64,000 nucleotides of DNA from Rickettsia typhi (GTDB lineage Bacteria; Pseudomonadota; Alphaproteobacteria; Rickettsiales; Deianiraeaceae): contig CAMDIK010000003.1 in NCBI GenBank assembly GCA_945898725.1, positions 42,543-106,542 on the forward strand, read 5' to 3'. The notes below the pieces were generated by a model. It was not told the DNA's origin. It saw only the letters and a list, made by a program, of their open reading frames with translations, and ran no database searches. Position 1 is the stretch's first letter; every line of letters begins with the position of its first letter. The position numbers and the translations under genes are program-made. This document shows positions 1-8,100 of this stretch, piece after piece.

Positions 1-1110
1 TCCAGATATCTGTAGCGTATTATCGCCCTTATTATAATGCCCTGTTAAGTTTGTGAAAATATCATGGTTATTAATTGAAATTTTTTCCGTTAGAACCTTT
101 ATGTTATAAGGGGTTTGAAAGTATTTTTTAAACAAATTAGTAAAGGAAATTCTATTACTGGAGGTTGTTTTTTGTGGCTCGGTTGATGGATAATTTAGGT
201 TAATATCTTTCGCAGAAAAGACCATTTCACCATCTTGCATGGCGATATTGCCATTTACAATTCCTGAAATATTTCCTGAAATTACTGGGGTTTCCAGGTT
301 ATTTGTATCTGTTTGTAGTGTAATTTCCGCATTTCCATTAAATAAATTTGATATAGTATTTTTGCAAAACGCCGAAGTGCACAAACCTTCGCGCACAAAT
401 GTTGCAAAATCGGGTGATTTTAGTTGAAATATCTCTAAATTATTGCGCTTATTGTAGGTAATTGTTGTGGTATCCAGGGTTGCATCTGCCTTTACCCCTG
501 CTTCATTTTGAGAAAAATTAATCACCATGTCGTGATTGTCAAAATTCCCTGATATAGCATACTGCCTTGCAAATAAATTTTTATAAATATTAAAATCTAC
601 ATTCTCAATATGTAGCTGGTTTTTCGCAAAAATATTTATAATGTCCTCATCATTTACGGCGTCTTTTTTACCTAATTCCAGTATTTGCTCTGAATCAATC
701 TGGTGTATGTCAATTGTGCAATCTTTACCCAAAATGCTAATATCGCTTGAATTATCGTTTAAATCTGCGTGAAATATATCCAATATTTCCGATTGCTTTT
801 TGCTAGTGATAATATATAATTCACACCCATTGAGCGTGGTATTTTTACCCCCAAACATACTAACTCCAATTTTATTTGACCTCAGAATTACGTATGCATC
901 GTCTGTATATTTGCTTATATATGCAAAATTATTCACAAAATATTGCCTGGAAAAAAGATTAATATAGCCGTATTCCGAAATTGTAATGGGCTTTATATTT
1001 GTTTTGTATAAAATTTTCTGGGGAATAAAGCTAAAAGGTACTAAAGATAATAACAATATTATCACCACCAAACCTACTATATAAATTCCAATTTGAATGA
1101 GGTATTTCAT
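1..1110 (-). CDS. AsmA-like inner-membrane protein, C-terminal part outside window
   Basis: The reading frame is open from an ATG at 1110 down to base 1, giving 370 residues with no stop, so the C-terminus is cut by the window edge. One hydrophobic segment at about residues 5-24 is followed by a long beta-strand-rich, Asn/Thr/Ile-rich region without obvious catalytic motifs. That plan (N-terminal anchor plus a large periplasmic beta-rich body) matches AsmA/DUF748-like proteins, which act in outer-membrane lipid or protein homeostasis. The family call is inference from architecture. It begins one base after the end of pssA and is probably cotranscribed with it, which fits a role in envelope lipids. 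Confidence 0.6.
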   Translation of the reverse strand, partial: MKYLIQIGIYIVGLVVIILLLSLVPFSFIPQKILYKTNIKPITISEYGYINLFSRQYFVNNFAYISKYTDDAYVILRSNKIGVSMFGGKNTTLNGCELYIITSKKQSEILDIFHADLNDNSSDISILGKDCTIDIHQIDSEQILELGKKDAVNDEDIINIFAKNQLHIENVDFNIYKNLFARQYAISGNFDNHDMVINFSQNEAGVKADATLDTTTITYNKRNNLEIFQLKSPDFATFVREGLCTSAFCKNTISNLFNGNAEITLQTDTNNLETPVISGNISGIVNGNIAMQDGEMVFSAKDINLNYPSTEPQKTTSSNRISFTNLFKKYFQTPYNIKVLTEKISINNHDIFTNLTGHYNKGDNTLQISG

Positions 1111-1111
1111 G

Positions 1112-1894
1112 TTAAATTTTCTTTAGCAAAAAACTATTCCACATGCTAAGCATAATATATATTAGCATTACAAGCCCCAAGGTTAGCACAAATTCCGTTA
1201 TGCCATACATATAAAGCATTGCAATCATTGCGGGAATTAGCACGGCAGATACTTTTTTGATTGTGCGCTGCGGGATGCTTTTTAGGGCAATAATTGGTAT
1301 AGTGCTGATGCCAAGGTAGCAAATAATTAGATAATAAAGCGAAAGCGCAACTCTAAACGGGTATAGTCCAATTAAATAACCAACCGAATAGTGGCACATT
1401 TCGGTTTCTAAATATTGCGTGCACAAATTTATTTCCAAGGTTGCAAACAGCGCGATTGGTAATATGATTAAAAATCCAAACATTGGCGCAGGAATTCCAA
1501 CGAAATATTTCTCTAAATTCACCCCTTTGTACTCTTTTACATTGAGTATCTGCAGGGCGTTGTATCTTGCAAGGCGAAAAATTAATGCGCAAACAATCAA
1601 GCCACATAAGATTATTCCAACAGATCGAAGATCTGATAATAGCCATAAATAGCTGCAAATTGCCGGGAAAATTCCAAATGCAAAAGCATCGCACAACGAG
1701 TCAACTTGCCCGCCAAATACGCTAACAGCTTTTAATTTTCGTGCAATAAATCCGTCTAAAAAGTCTACAATACACATTGTAATTATAATAATAAAAACAA
1801 TGTTATATTCTCCGTATATGGTGTGTTTTATACCGAAAAAGCCCAAGATTACACTAATTAAGCTTATAAATGTTGGAATGTATGAAGTTGGCAT
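1112..1894 (-). CDS. pssA: CDP-diacylglycerol--serine O-phosphatidyltransferase
   Basis: Integral membrane enzyme that makes phosphatidylserine from CDP-diacylglycerol and serine, the precursor of phosphatidylethanolamine. The complete CDP-alcohol phosphatidyltransferase signature (DG-x2-AR-x8-G-x3-D-x3-D) is visible at about residues 47-69 (DGFIAR through SLCDA). The protein is 260 residues with multiple hydrophobic helices, the usual size for bacterial PssA of the Gram-positive/alphaproteobacterial type. It lies 17 bp after the DUF2610 gene and one base before the AsmA-like gene, forming a minus-strand operon for membrane lipids. Confidence 0.9.
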   Translation of the reverse strand: MPTSYIPTFISLISVILGFFGIKHTIYGEYNIVFIIIITMCIVDFLDGFIARKLKAVSVFGGQVDSLCDAFAFGIFPAICSYLWLLSDLRSVGIILCGLIVCALIFRLARYNALQILNVKEYKGVNLEKYFVGIPAPMFGFLIILPIALFATLEINLCTQYLETEMCHYSVGYLIGLYPFRVALSLYYLIICYLGISTIPIIALKSIPQRTIKKVSAVLIPAMIAMLYMYGITEFVLTLGLVMLIYIMLSMWNSFLLKKI

Positions 1895-1911
1895 GGAAGT
1901 AAGTAAACGGT

Positions 1912-2226
1912 TTAATTTGTTTTAGTTTTTGGTGTTGACGACTGTATGCTTTTAGAATTATTCGCATTGGACGCATTTTTTATTGCATATTCAGCAAGTT
2001 CGGGGAAATCTACATTATTTTCCATTGCCAAGGCATATATTTTTACAAGTGATTGCATGATATTTTCCGGAACTCTTCCACCACGAGTTTTTCCAAGTGA
2101 TTCTGACTGAAAATGCAAAGGATGATGCTCTGGGTCTGGGTACCCTATTTGCAAAATAACGCTATACTTTGCCCCGCTGAAATCGCATAATGCAGAAAAA
2201 GATCTAATACTACCCATAAAGCACAT
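1912..2226 (-). CDS. DUF2610 family protein
   Basis: Small soluble protein of 104 residues. The core with PEHHPLHFQSE, then a KTRGG segment, then a helix ending near AEYAIKNA, matches DUF2610, a family I know mainly from Rickettsiales and of unknown function. The C-terminal 20 residues are Ser/Asn/Lys-rich and probably disordered. ATG codons at 2226 and 2217 are both possible starts; neither has a clear Shine-Dalgarno. With the promoter at 2245-2273, the 2217 start would give a leader of ordinary length. It heads the operon with pssA and the AsmA-like gene. Confidence 0.7.
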   Translation of the reverse strand: MCFMGSIRSFSALCDFSGAKYSVILQIGYPDPEHHPLHFQSESLGKTRGGRVPENIMQSLVKIYALAMENNVDFPELAEYAIKNASNANNSKSIQSSTPKTKTN

Positions 2227-2244
2227 TATAAATGTATACTGTAT

Positions 2245-2273
2245 TATAGTAGCGGGTATTTTATTACTTTCAA
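2245..2273 (-). promoter_or_regulatory. Candidate sigma-70 promoter of the DUF2610-pssA operon
   Basis: On the minus strand a TTGAAA box (2273-2268) is followed after 16-17 bp by TACTAT/ACTATA. It sits just upstream of the DUF2610 start and resembles the stronger promoters described for the orphan genes. Assigned by eye. Confidence 0.4.
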
Positions 2274-2277
2274 GAGT

Positions 2278-2631
2278 TTATTTTTTTGATTTCATGATCA
2301 ATAATTTTTCCAATGCAATTTCAAGCATTTTTTTACGCCCCTCATAAACGTGTTTTAAATGGTCAATTTCAGTGTCTGATATACATGTATTACTGTTGTA
2401 GTGTTTGATAATTTTTGGAAATTTAATAACATTTCCAATCATTATACGTTGTTTTGAACCTGAATGTGATGCTAAAGTATCTATATTTCCACAGAGGTAC
2501 TGCTGTGTTCTAACAGCTCTTTTGCTAACAATTTCGTCAAATGCAATTTTAATTCTTTCAGACTGTTTGCCGGTTGTAACCCCTATATTCTGATTGGTAA
2601 TCTTTGGAAATTGGATAATTTGGCACGACAT
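2278..2631 (-). CDS. Orphan protein with duplicated FPKI motif
   Basis: I do not recognise this 117-residue protein. It contains two copies of a short motif, IIQFPKI at residues 5-11 and VIKFPKI at about residues 68-74, each preceded by a polar stretch, which suggests an internal duplication of roughly 60 residues. The C-terminal third is a predicted amphipathic, Lys/Leu-rich helix. There is no signal peptide or membrane segment. It has a near-consensus promoter of the class shared with other orphan genes in this window and no Shine-Dalgarno. Function unknown. Confidence 0.55.
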   Translation of the reverse strand: MSCQIIQFPKITNQNIGVTTGKQSERIKIAFDEIVSKRAVRTQQYLCGNIDTLASHSGSKQRIMIGNVIKFPKIIKHYNSNTCISDTEIDHLKHVYEGRKKMLEIALEKLLIMKSKK

Positions 2632-2666
2632 TTTTCAAACAAACAGACTTACAAGTAATACAATTT

Positions 2667-2695
2667 ATTATACTGTATTTTAAGTGTAATGTCAA
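2667..2695 (-). promoter_or_regulatory. Consensus-type promoter of the FPKI orphan gene
   Basis: Minus strand: TTGACA (2695-2690), a 17-bp spacer, then a perfect TATAAT (2672-2667), with a C just before TTGACA. It matches the promoter pattern seen before other orphan genes (35814-35842, 38299-38327, 39747-39775, 43086-43114, 50397-50425, 56832-56860). Confidence 0.65.
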
Positions 2696-2728
2696 GAACA
2701 ATCGTGAAAAGTCCTGCAAAAAAAGTGC

Positions 2729-2758
2729 TTGACAATTAGATTTTATAAGACATAAATA
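2729..2758 (+). promoter_or_regulatory. Candidate promoter of rpsU-rbfA
   Basis: TTGACA at 2729-2734 is followed, 18 bp later, by TAAATA at 2753-2758, about 22 bp before the rpsU ATG. The -35 box is perfect; the -10 box is weak, so the call is tentative. Confidence 0.4.
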
Positions 2759-2780
2759 GATCTAAGTAGTATTTTTTCAT

Positions 2781-3098
2781 ATGTCAAAAGTAATTCACAA
2801 TAGATCACAAGAACAAGATAGATCTGTTCGCGATGTTGATCAGTTAATTCGCTCGTTGCGCTTATTGATGTCTAAAAGTGGTATATTTGGTATTTTGAAG
2901 GAAAAAATGCATTATACTCCTGCTATTAAACGCAGAAAAGCGAAAAAAAAGAAAGCTATGATGCGTAAAAATAATGCAAAAAAAGTTAAAAATTCAATAG
3001 TAAACAACGGCGTGGAAAGCAGAGTTGGGAAATTCCAAATTGTAACCAATAACCCTGCCGGCGAAGCTGATTTTAATACTGGAAGTTTTAATAAATAA
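2781..3098 (+). CDS. rpsU: 30S ribosomal protein S21
   Basis: Small-subunit protein near the mRNA exit, helping initiation. The core matches S21: a helix with LIRSLRLLMSKSG, then a KEKMHYTPAIKRRKAKKKK segment corresponding to the family's basic YxKPxxxRRRK region. At 105 residues it is longer than a usual S21 (about 65-75). The extra is an N-terminal lead of about 15 residues and a C-terminal tail of about 30 residues rich in Asn and Gly. It is followed after six bases by rbfA, so the two are likely cotranscribed as a ribosome-assembly pair. Confidence 0.85.
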   Translation: MSKVIHNRSQEQDRSVRDVDQLIRSLRLLMSKSGIFGILKEKMHYTPAIKRRKAKKKKAMMRKNNAKKVKNSIVNNGVESRVGKFQIVTNNPAGEADFNTGSFNK

Positions 3099-3104
3099 TA
3101 CAAT

Positions 3105-3422
3105 ATGCCAGAGGTTCAACCTTCAGTTCGTCAGAGAAAAATTTCTGAATTATTAAGGCGCGAAATCTCTACTTGCCTGCAAAGAAATTTTGCACTTGAA
3201 AACGGTGCAATGCTTTACTGCGCTTCGGCTAGAGTCACAAAAGATTTGAAGTCTGCAGACATATTCCTTGTATTATCCAAGCTCGACAAACTTGAGGATA
3301 AATCGGAAAATTATAAGAAAATTCATCCAAGTGAAGACTTTAAATATCTAATTAAAACCTGGATCGCGCAGAACACAGCACTGAAAAGCGTGCCCGCGTT
3401 GCACTTCTATCAAGTAGAATAA
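3105..3422 (+). CDS. rbfA: Ribosome-binding factor A
   Basis: RbfA binds the 30S subunit and helps late maturation of 16S rRNA. Seen in the sequence: the N-terminal RQRKISELLRREIS helix, the central VTKDLKSADIFLV strand and the C-terminal KSVPALHFY motif, all characteristic of the KH-like RbfA fold. Length 105 residues is normal for a compact form. It follows rpsU closely and its end overlaps the oppositely oriented amidase gene by 13 bp, a tail-to-tail overlap. Confidence 0.88.
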   Translation: MPEVQPSVRQRKISELLRREISTCLQRNFALENGAMLYCASARVTKDLKSADIFLVLSKLDKLEDKSENYKKIHPSEDFKYLIKTWIAQNTALKSVPALHFYQVE

Positions 3423-4600
3423 TTAACCTGAATTTTGTTGATCTCCTTAACCAGTTTTTTCACAATTGCAAGCTCGGTGCTTACATTTTCCACACACTCA
3501 AGAAAATCTCGATCCAAGTCCATTTGCTGCAAAATTCCATGAAATTCATCACTGGAAATAATGTCAATTTGCTTCATTATATTCACTGAACTTGGGTATT
3601 TAATCTGTAAAATCTGCGGCATTTTCTTCGCATTATAAGTGTTGGTTTCGTAATAAATAAAGACGGGGTGCGTGATAATTTTCGCCAAATTATCGGTAAA
3701 TACTGAAGATTTTAGATATTCCTCCGGTGAAATGTGCTTGACATAATCCGCAAGCGCGCCGGCAAGTAGTAGCGGAAAATTCGCACTATCGCTACACTGC
3801 ATATCATACCCTACGCCATCTAAAATGCTAGTAATTTCCGTGATTTTTTCACTATTAATCTGACTGCGAAGATGAAAAAAATCCATCAACTCACGATGCA
3901 AAGCTGGGCTGGCTTTTTTTGGAAAAGACGTCAAATCAGCGAAATTATCACGATTAATACACATCAAGGCAATGCAAGACGGGTCAAGCTTTCGGGTTGG
4001 CGCAATTGTGCTGTGACTTATTATATTTTTGATATTTGGGTAAATTTCAAGTAAATTATCTATCAATATTTGCAGGGATTGCTCCTGCGTGTAAGTTACA
4101 ATATTGCCGTCCGGGGTGAGAATTTCCACCCCAATTGTCACGGGATTTAGGCTTTTAACTTGCTCAATTCCGTAATTTGGTATGCCAATTTTGTTAAGAT
4201 TTTTAAAGCTACTGGTGCCCGCGTGAAATGCCATAAATTCAACTGGTATTAGCAAATATACAATGCCGTCTGTGTCAATAATGAAATGTGCACTCACCCC
4301 AAAATTGTGATAAAGCTCAATGGCTGCAGGGATATTTTTCGCTTTTGTGGTATGTAAAATAATCGTATTAACCTGGCTTACGGTTACTTTGTGTAATTTT
4401 GATTTGCTATATTTTACCTCACGTTCTTGAAAAATTTTAGCACCATTTACACTTGAAAGAAAAAATGTCTCACTATTTCTATCATTTGACTGCAACATCA
4501 TATAGCGTGCAGAGGAAAGACCGCGCATTTTACCAAGTAATTCCGAGGTTTTAAAGAGTTTCAGCTCTACAAGATCATTTAGTCCAAGTTTGGGTGACAT
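3410..4600 (-). CDS. N-acetylmuramoyl-L-alanine amidase, AmpD/Amidase_2 type
   Basis: Zinc amidase predicted to cleave the bond between N-acetylmuramic acid and L-alanine in peptidoglycan or its turnover fragments. The Amidase_2 domain spans about residues 75-225. Visible residues: a first histidine in IILHTT, the second ligand region in AFHAG, the glutamate in TIGVEIL, and the SHSTIAPTRKLDPS segment with the H, K and D expected for the zinc/catalytic site. About 170 unassigned residues follow, helical and without known motifs, possibly a partner-binding domain. No signal peptide is apparent, which favours a cytoplasmic recycling role, but export cannot be excluded. It starts one base after a small upstream gene. 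Confidence 0.75.
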   Translation of the reverse strand: MSPKLGLNDLVELKLFKTSELLGKMRGLSSARYMMLQSNDRNSETFFLSSVNGAKIFQEREVKYSKSKLHKVTVSQVNTIILHTTKAKNIPAAIELYHNFGVSAHFIIDTDGIVYLLIPVEFMAFHAGTSSFKNLNKIGIPNYGIEQVKSLNPVTIGVEILTPDGNIVTYTQEQSLQILIDNLLEIYPNIKNIISHSTIAPTRKLDPSCIALMCINRDNFADLTSFPKKASPALHRELMDFFHLRSQINSEKITEITSILDGVGYDMQCSDSANFPLLLAGALADYVKHISPEEYLKSSVFTDNLAKIITHPVFIYYETNTYNAKKMPQILQIKYPSSVNIMKQIDIISSDEFHGILQQMDLDRDFLECVENVSTELAIVKKLVKEINKIQVNYST

Positions 4601-4601
4601 T

Positions 4602-4793
4602 TTAATTTCCTCTAGGTGTTTTTTTGAAAATTGGCGGGGTGAATTTCTGACCCTGATTAGGTTTTATACCCTTGTTACCGCCTTTTGCCTGATTTTTAAA
4701 CGGGTTACTACCCTGCATAAATTGCTTTGGCTTTTGCGGAGCATCTTCTATCTTTCCACTTTGCGTTGAATTTGCTGTATCATCATTAGACAT
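4602..4793 (-). CDS. Small basic low-complexity protein upstream of the amidase
   Basis: A 63-residue frame rich in Lys, Gln, Asn, Gly and Pro, ending in a PPIFKKTPRGN tail, with no predicted fold, membrane segment or signal. I do not recognise it. It ends one base before the amidase start, so translational coupling is plausible. Composition could also arise in a spurious frame; support is mainly its position and intact length. Confidence 0.45.
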   Translation of the reverse strand: MSNDDTANSTQSGKIEDAPQKPKQFMQGSNPFKNQAKGGNKGIKPNQGQKFTPPIFKKTPRGN

Positions 4794-5012
4794 ATCAATA
4801 TACGTAAAAACACACTCTGAATATTATATATACAAATCTAATTTGCAAGTAGTTTGTTAAAAAAACGGTAATTATATACTTCTTAAGAATATTGCAACAA
4901 TATAAAATATATCTAAAGCTAAACTCATTTACTATTTTTGCATATGTTTTTCACTCGCTCAGGCTTTATATATCATATATTTTAAGTAAAACATAATTTT
5001 TCAAGAACTTTT

Positions 5013-5034
5013 TGGTTAAAGTTGCATATAACCA
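5013..5034. promoter_or_regulatory. Operator-like inverted repeat upstream of the RTX gene
   Basis: TGGTTA and TAACCA form a perfect 6-bp inverted repeat separated by 10 bp, ending 22 bp before the candidate -35 box of the RTX gene. The half-site spacing is typical of a dimeric regulator; whether it is bound is inference. Confidence 0.3.
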
Positions 5035-5056
5035 TCTTAAGACTTGGAAAAAAAAC

Positions 5057-5084
5057 TTGCAAATAAAATTACACCCTATATATT
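5057..5084 (+). promoter_or_regulatory. Candidate promoter of the RTX/T1SS cluster
   Basis: TTGCAA (5057-5062), 16-bp spacer, TATATT (5079-5084), predicting a leader of about 24 nt. A GGAG sequence (5108-5111) lies three bases before the ATG at 5115, one of the few visible Shine-Dalgarno-like sites here. Confidence 0.4.
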
Positions 5085-5114
5085 CGAGTTACTTATTTTA
5101 ATATTGCGGAGTGT

Positions 5115-8100
5115 ATGAGTAATGCCAATGCAACAAACATTGCTAACTTTTTCAACACCATTAGGTCTATTGAAACATTTTCAGCGCCTGGTAATGATGA
5201 CACCACTAAAGGCAAAATTATAGGTGGGCTGCAAAAAGACGCCTTCCCAAGTTCTTATGAAAACTATACGTATGCCAATGATTCCACAAGCGGAACTAAA
5301 GGTGCGGCGAATATTTCCGGAGATGGAAGAATGACGCCTGGAAGTTATCAGGTTGATTTAGCAAATTTGAATGGCACATATGCCACATATACAAGTTCTG
5401 CAGGAAGTACTTACGCCAGTGGTGCTAAAGAAATATTTTTTACCCAGAATGCTCTAAATGTATTTTTCAAGATTGCAGTCAACAGTTCCGGGGCAATAAC
5501 ATCAATAGAAAAAGAAGCAGCAAGTATATTGTTACACAATGTTAGCATTGCAAATAGCACAGACTGGTCTAGCACGAACAATCCGTTGATAGGGCAAAAT
5601 ATTGCCAATTTTGGCAAAGAACAATGGAGTTTATATTTAGCTGGAAGATTGGCAGCAGATACCAATGCAGCTCTAGGAGGGGACACAAGAGTTGTTCCCA
5701 ATTCTTTATTAAAGATGGTTGAAGCGGCGCAATTGCAAGCCTCGCAAAGATTTGTTGTGGAATCTTTTGCGCAGTCTTATAGTGCTAATACTAATAATGT
5801 TACAGACTATGGAACCACTGGATGGGCCAAGGTAGAGGCTTTATATGGCAGTAAATTGGTTTTTACATCTCATAATACAGCATTAGGTGTCAATAAAGGT
5901 GATCAATTTTATGGAACATTTAATAGCTCATTCCTAAGCGGCGTTATGTATGTAAAGGGCGCTTTTGGCAATGAAGGTAGGAGTTTTGCAAAGGCTTTGG
6001 TTGCTGCAAATGCAAGCCGAGGTAGTGCTATTACAATTGGCACATCCATTGCAACTGTTACATGGAATGGATCTGAATATATTGTAAGCACAACCCTTGT
6101 TAACGTTAACGATGGATATCCATCTGGTTGGAGTTACGGAGCTTTGCTTTCGCAGTATAATCTTGGAGATATGACTGCAGCAAATTTTGGATATGACAAT
6201 ACTACATTTGCACAAGGTTATACTTTAAACCCAAGCACTGAAAGCATTAGCGCCACCGCAACATTAACATCTGACAATAACAACACCATAGTTACTGCAT
6301 ATAATGCGGGTTATTCCAGTCTGGAGACTGGTAAAACACTTACCATTTCCGGAAATGATACCTACTATGTTCAACCATCCAGCGCTATTGCAACATCTAC
6401 CGTTGACGTAACAGGGTATGACAAGGAAGGTGATGGGTGGTTTGCAACAAATTACACTCAAAGCGGTCAATACAATCTAGGTACATCATCGCCATTTACA
6501 TCATTTGATGCATTAAAATCTACATTGTACGCTGTTTATTGGAGTGGAGAGAAGTATGATATACGCACTACTGTAAAAATTTTCAATACTGATGGATCTT
6601 TTAATGCTGATTTTACCAATCTCTCTCTCACGCAGCAATTTAGCATTGCATCAGATTCTGACACCAATGCCGATAATGGATATTATTTCACAATTATATC
6701 TAACAATCTTCTAAGCAAGAATGCATTAGCATCAAGAGTAGCGGATACATCTATACTAACTGCTGCAGATATTCAAAATTTGTTTAAATTTGAAGCTGTT
6801 GCCACTACCCCCACTAGCGGAACGGGAATTATTAACGCCTCAAGCTCCACAGGAAGTCTTGCAATATCAGTTGATAGCACAATTAATAAAGTTTTATTTG
6901 GAGCGGGAAAGAATGTTATTTATGATAATAATACCACTGCTACAACCTATATAGCCCCAACAAGTATGACTTCCGGCGCTATTACTATACAAGATTTTGA
7001 TATAGGTTTAGACAGACTTGACTTAAGCAAGTTTTCATATCTTTCCAACTTACAAGTTACAAGTGATGTATTTAATATCCAGTCTGACGCAGCCAACAGC
7101 GCGGTAAGTGGTGCATATAAAAATTATGCATATAACGCCAAAGTCTCTTTTATAGCAGATAGTAAAAGTTATATTATTAATGTTGGTACAAATTCTGATA
7201 CAAATTATGGTGATAATTTTGCGCAATATCTAATAGACAGCATTGACAAACCTTCTGTGTCGTATAAAGATTGGTTTACATTTACGAAATCAACCCTTTC
7301 GGCGTATAGTGAAGATAATAGTGCTGTGATCACAGATGGTATTGTGATTGGTACTTTTACAGTCAGTGACACAGGGGTAACCATAACAGCGGCAGATATT
7401 GGCATTACAAATAAATCCACCGGCAGCACCAAAGATGTTCAATACAGTGTAGTAAAAAATGATACAAGCTTTAATGTAGTAGCAACATTCCCAAAAAATT
7501 ACCATACATCTGGTAATTCAGAGGCGTTAAATTTTGCCCTAGAGTACAAAGGCAGCTCTACAGTGCGATCAAATAGCATTATTATTAATTCTGTAAATGA
7601 TTTGCCAGTTTGGACGACGCTTCCAAGCATTTCCGGATTAGAAGATGTTCCTATTACTTTTAATATTTTCCCATATATTAGCGATGCAGATAACCCAGAC
7701 TCGCAGTTAAGTTTCACCTTTAGCGTGATAGACTCTAAAAGTGTAGCTATATCAGGCGCAAAGGTGAGTGTTGATTCCACAGGAAAAGCCACTCTCACCC
7801 TCCCACAAGACTGGAATGGGGTAGGAAGCTTGGTTATTACAGCAAAAGATCCATTCGGAACGAGTGTGGACAGCAAGATTAGTTTTACTATTGCTTCAGT
7901 GGTTGATAACAAGTTTACCGTTGCAGTGGAAAATACAGTAATTAATGGCAGGGCAAGGATGTTAAATGACAATAGTCAGGCAATTCAATTTTCTTTATTT
8001 GATATAGATAAATTAAATTTTGATACAAGTGGTAATTTTAAATCTAGCGCTTATATGCTACTGGATGAAACAGGTAAGGATGTCTCGCGCGATTATAACA

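Larger units (their letters stand above)
4794..5114. other. AT-rich intergenic region before the RTX gene
   Basis: A 321-bp divergent spacer between a minus-strand small gene and the plus-strand RTX gene. No coding frame is convincing in it. It holds an inverted repeat (5013-5034) and a candidate promoter (5057-5084), listed separately, plus several short AT palindromes such as TTAAG-containing sites. No RNA gene was recognised. Confidence 0.5.

Noticed and set aside
1353..1694. 113-codon minus-strand frame inside pssA
   Set aside because: It is an alternative frame of pssA, where the CDP-alcohol phosphotransferase motif identifies the true frame.
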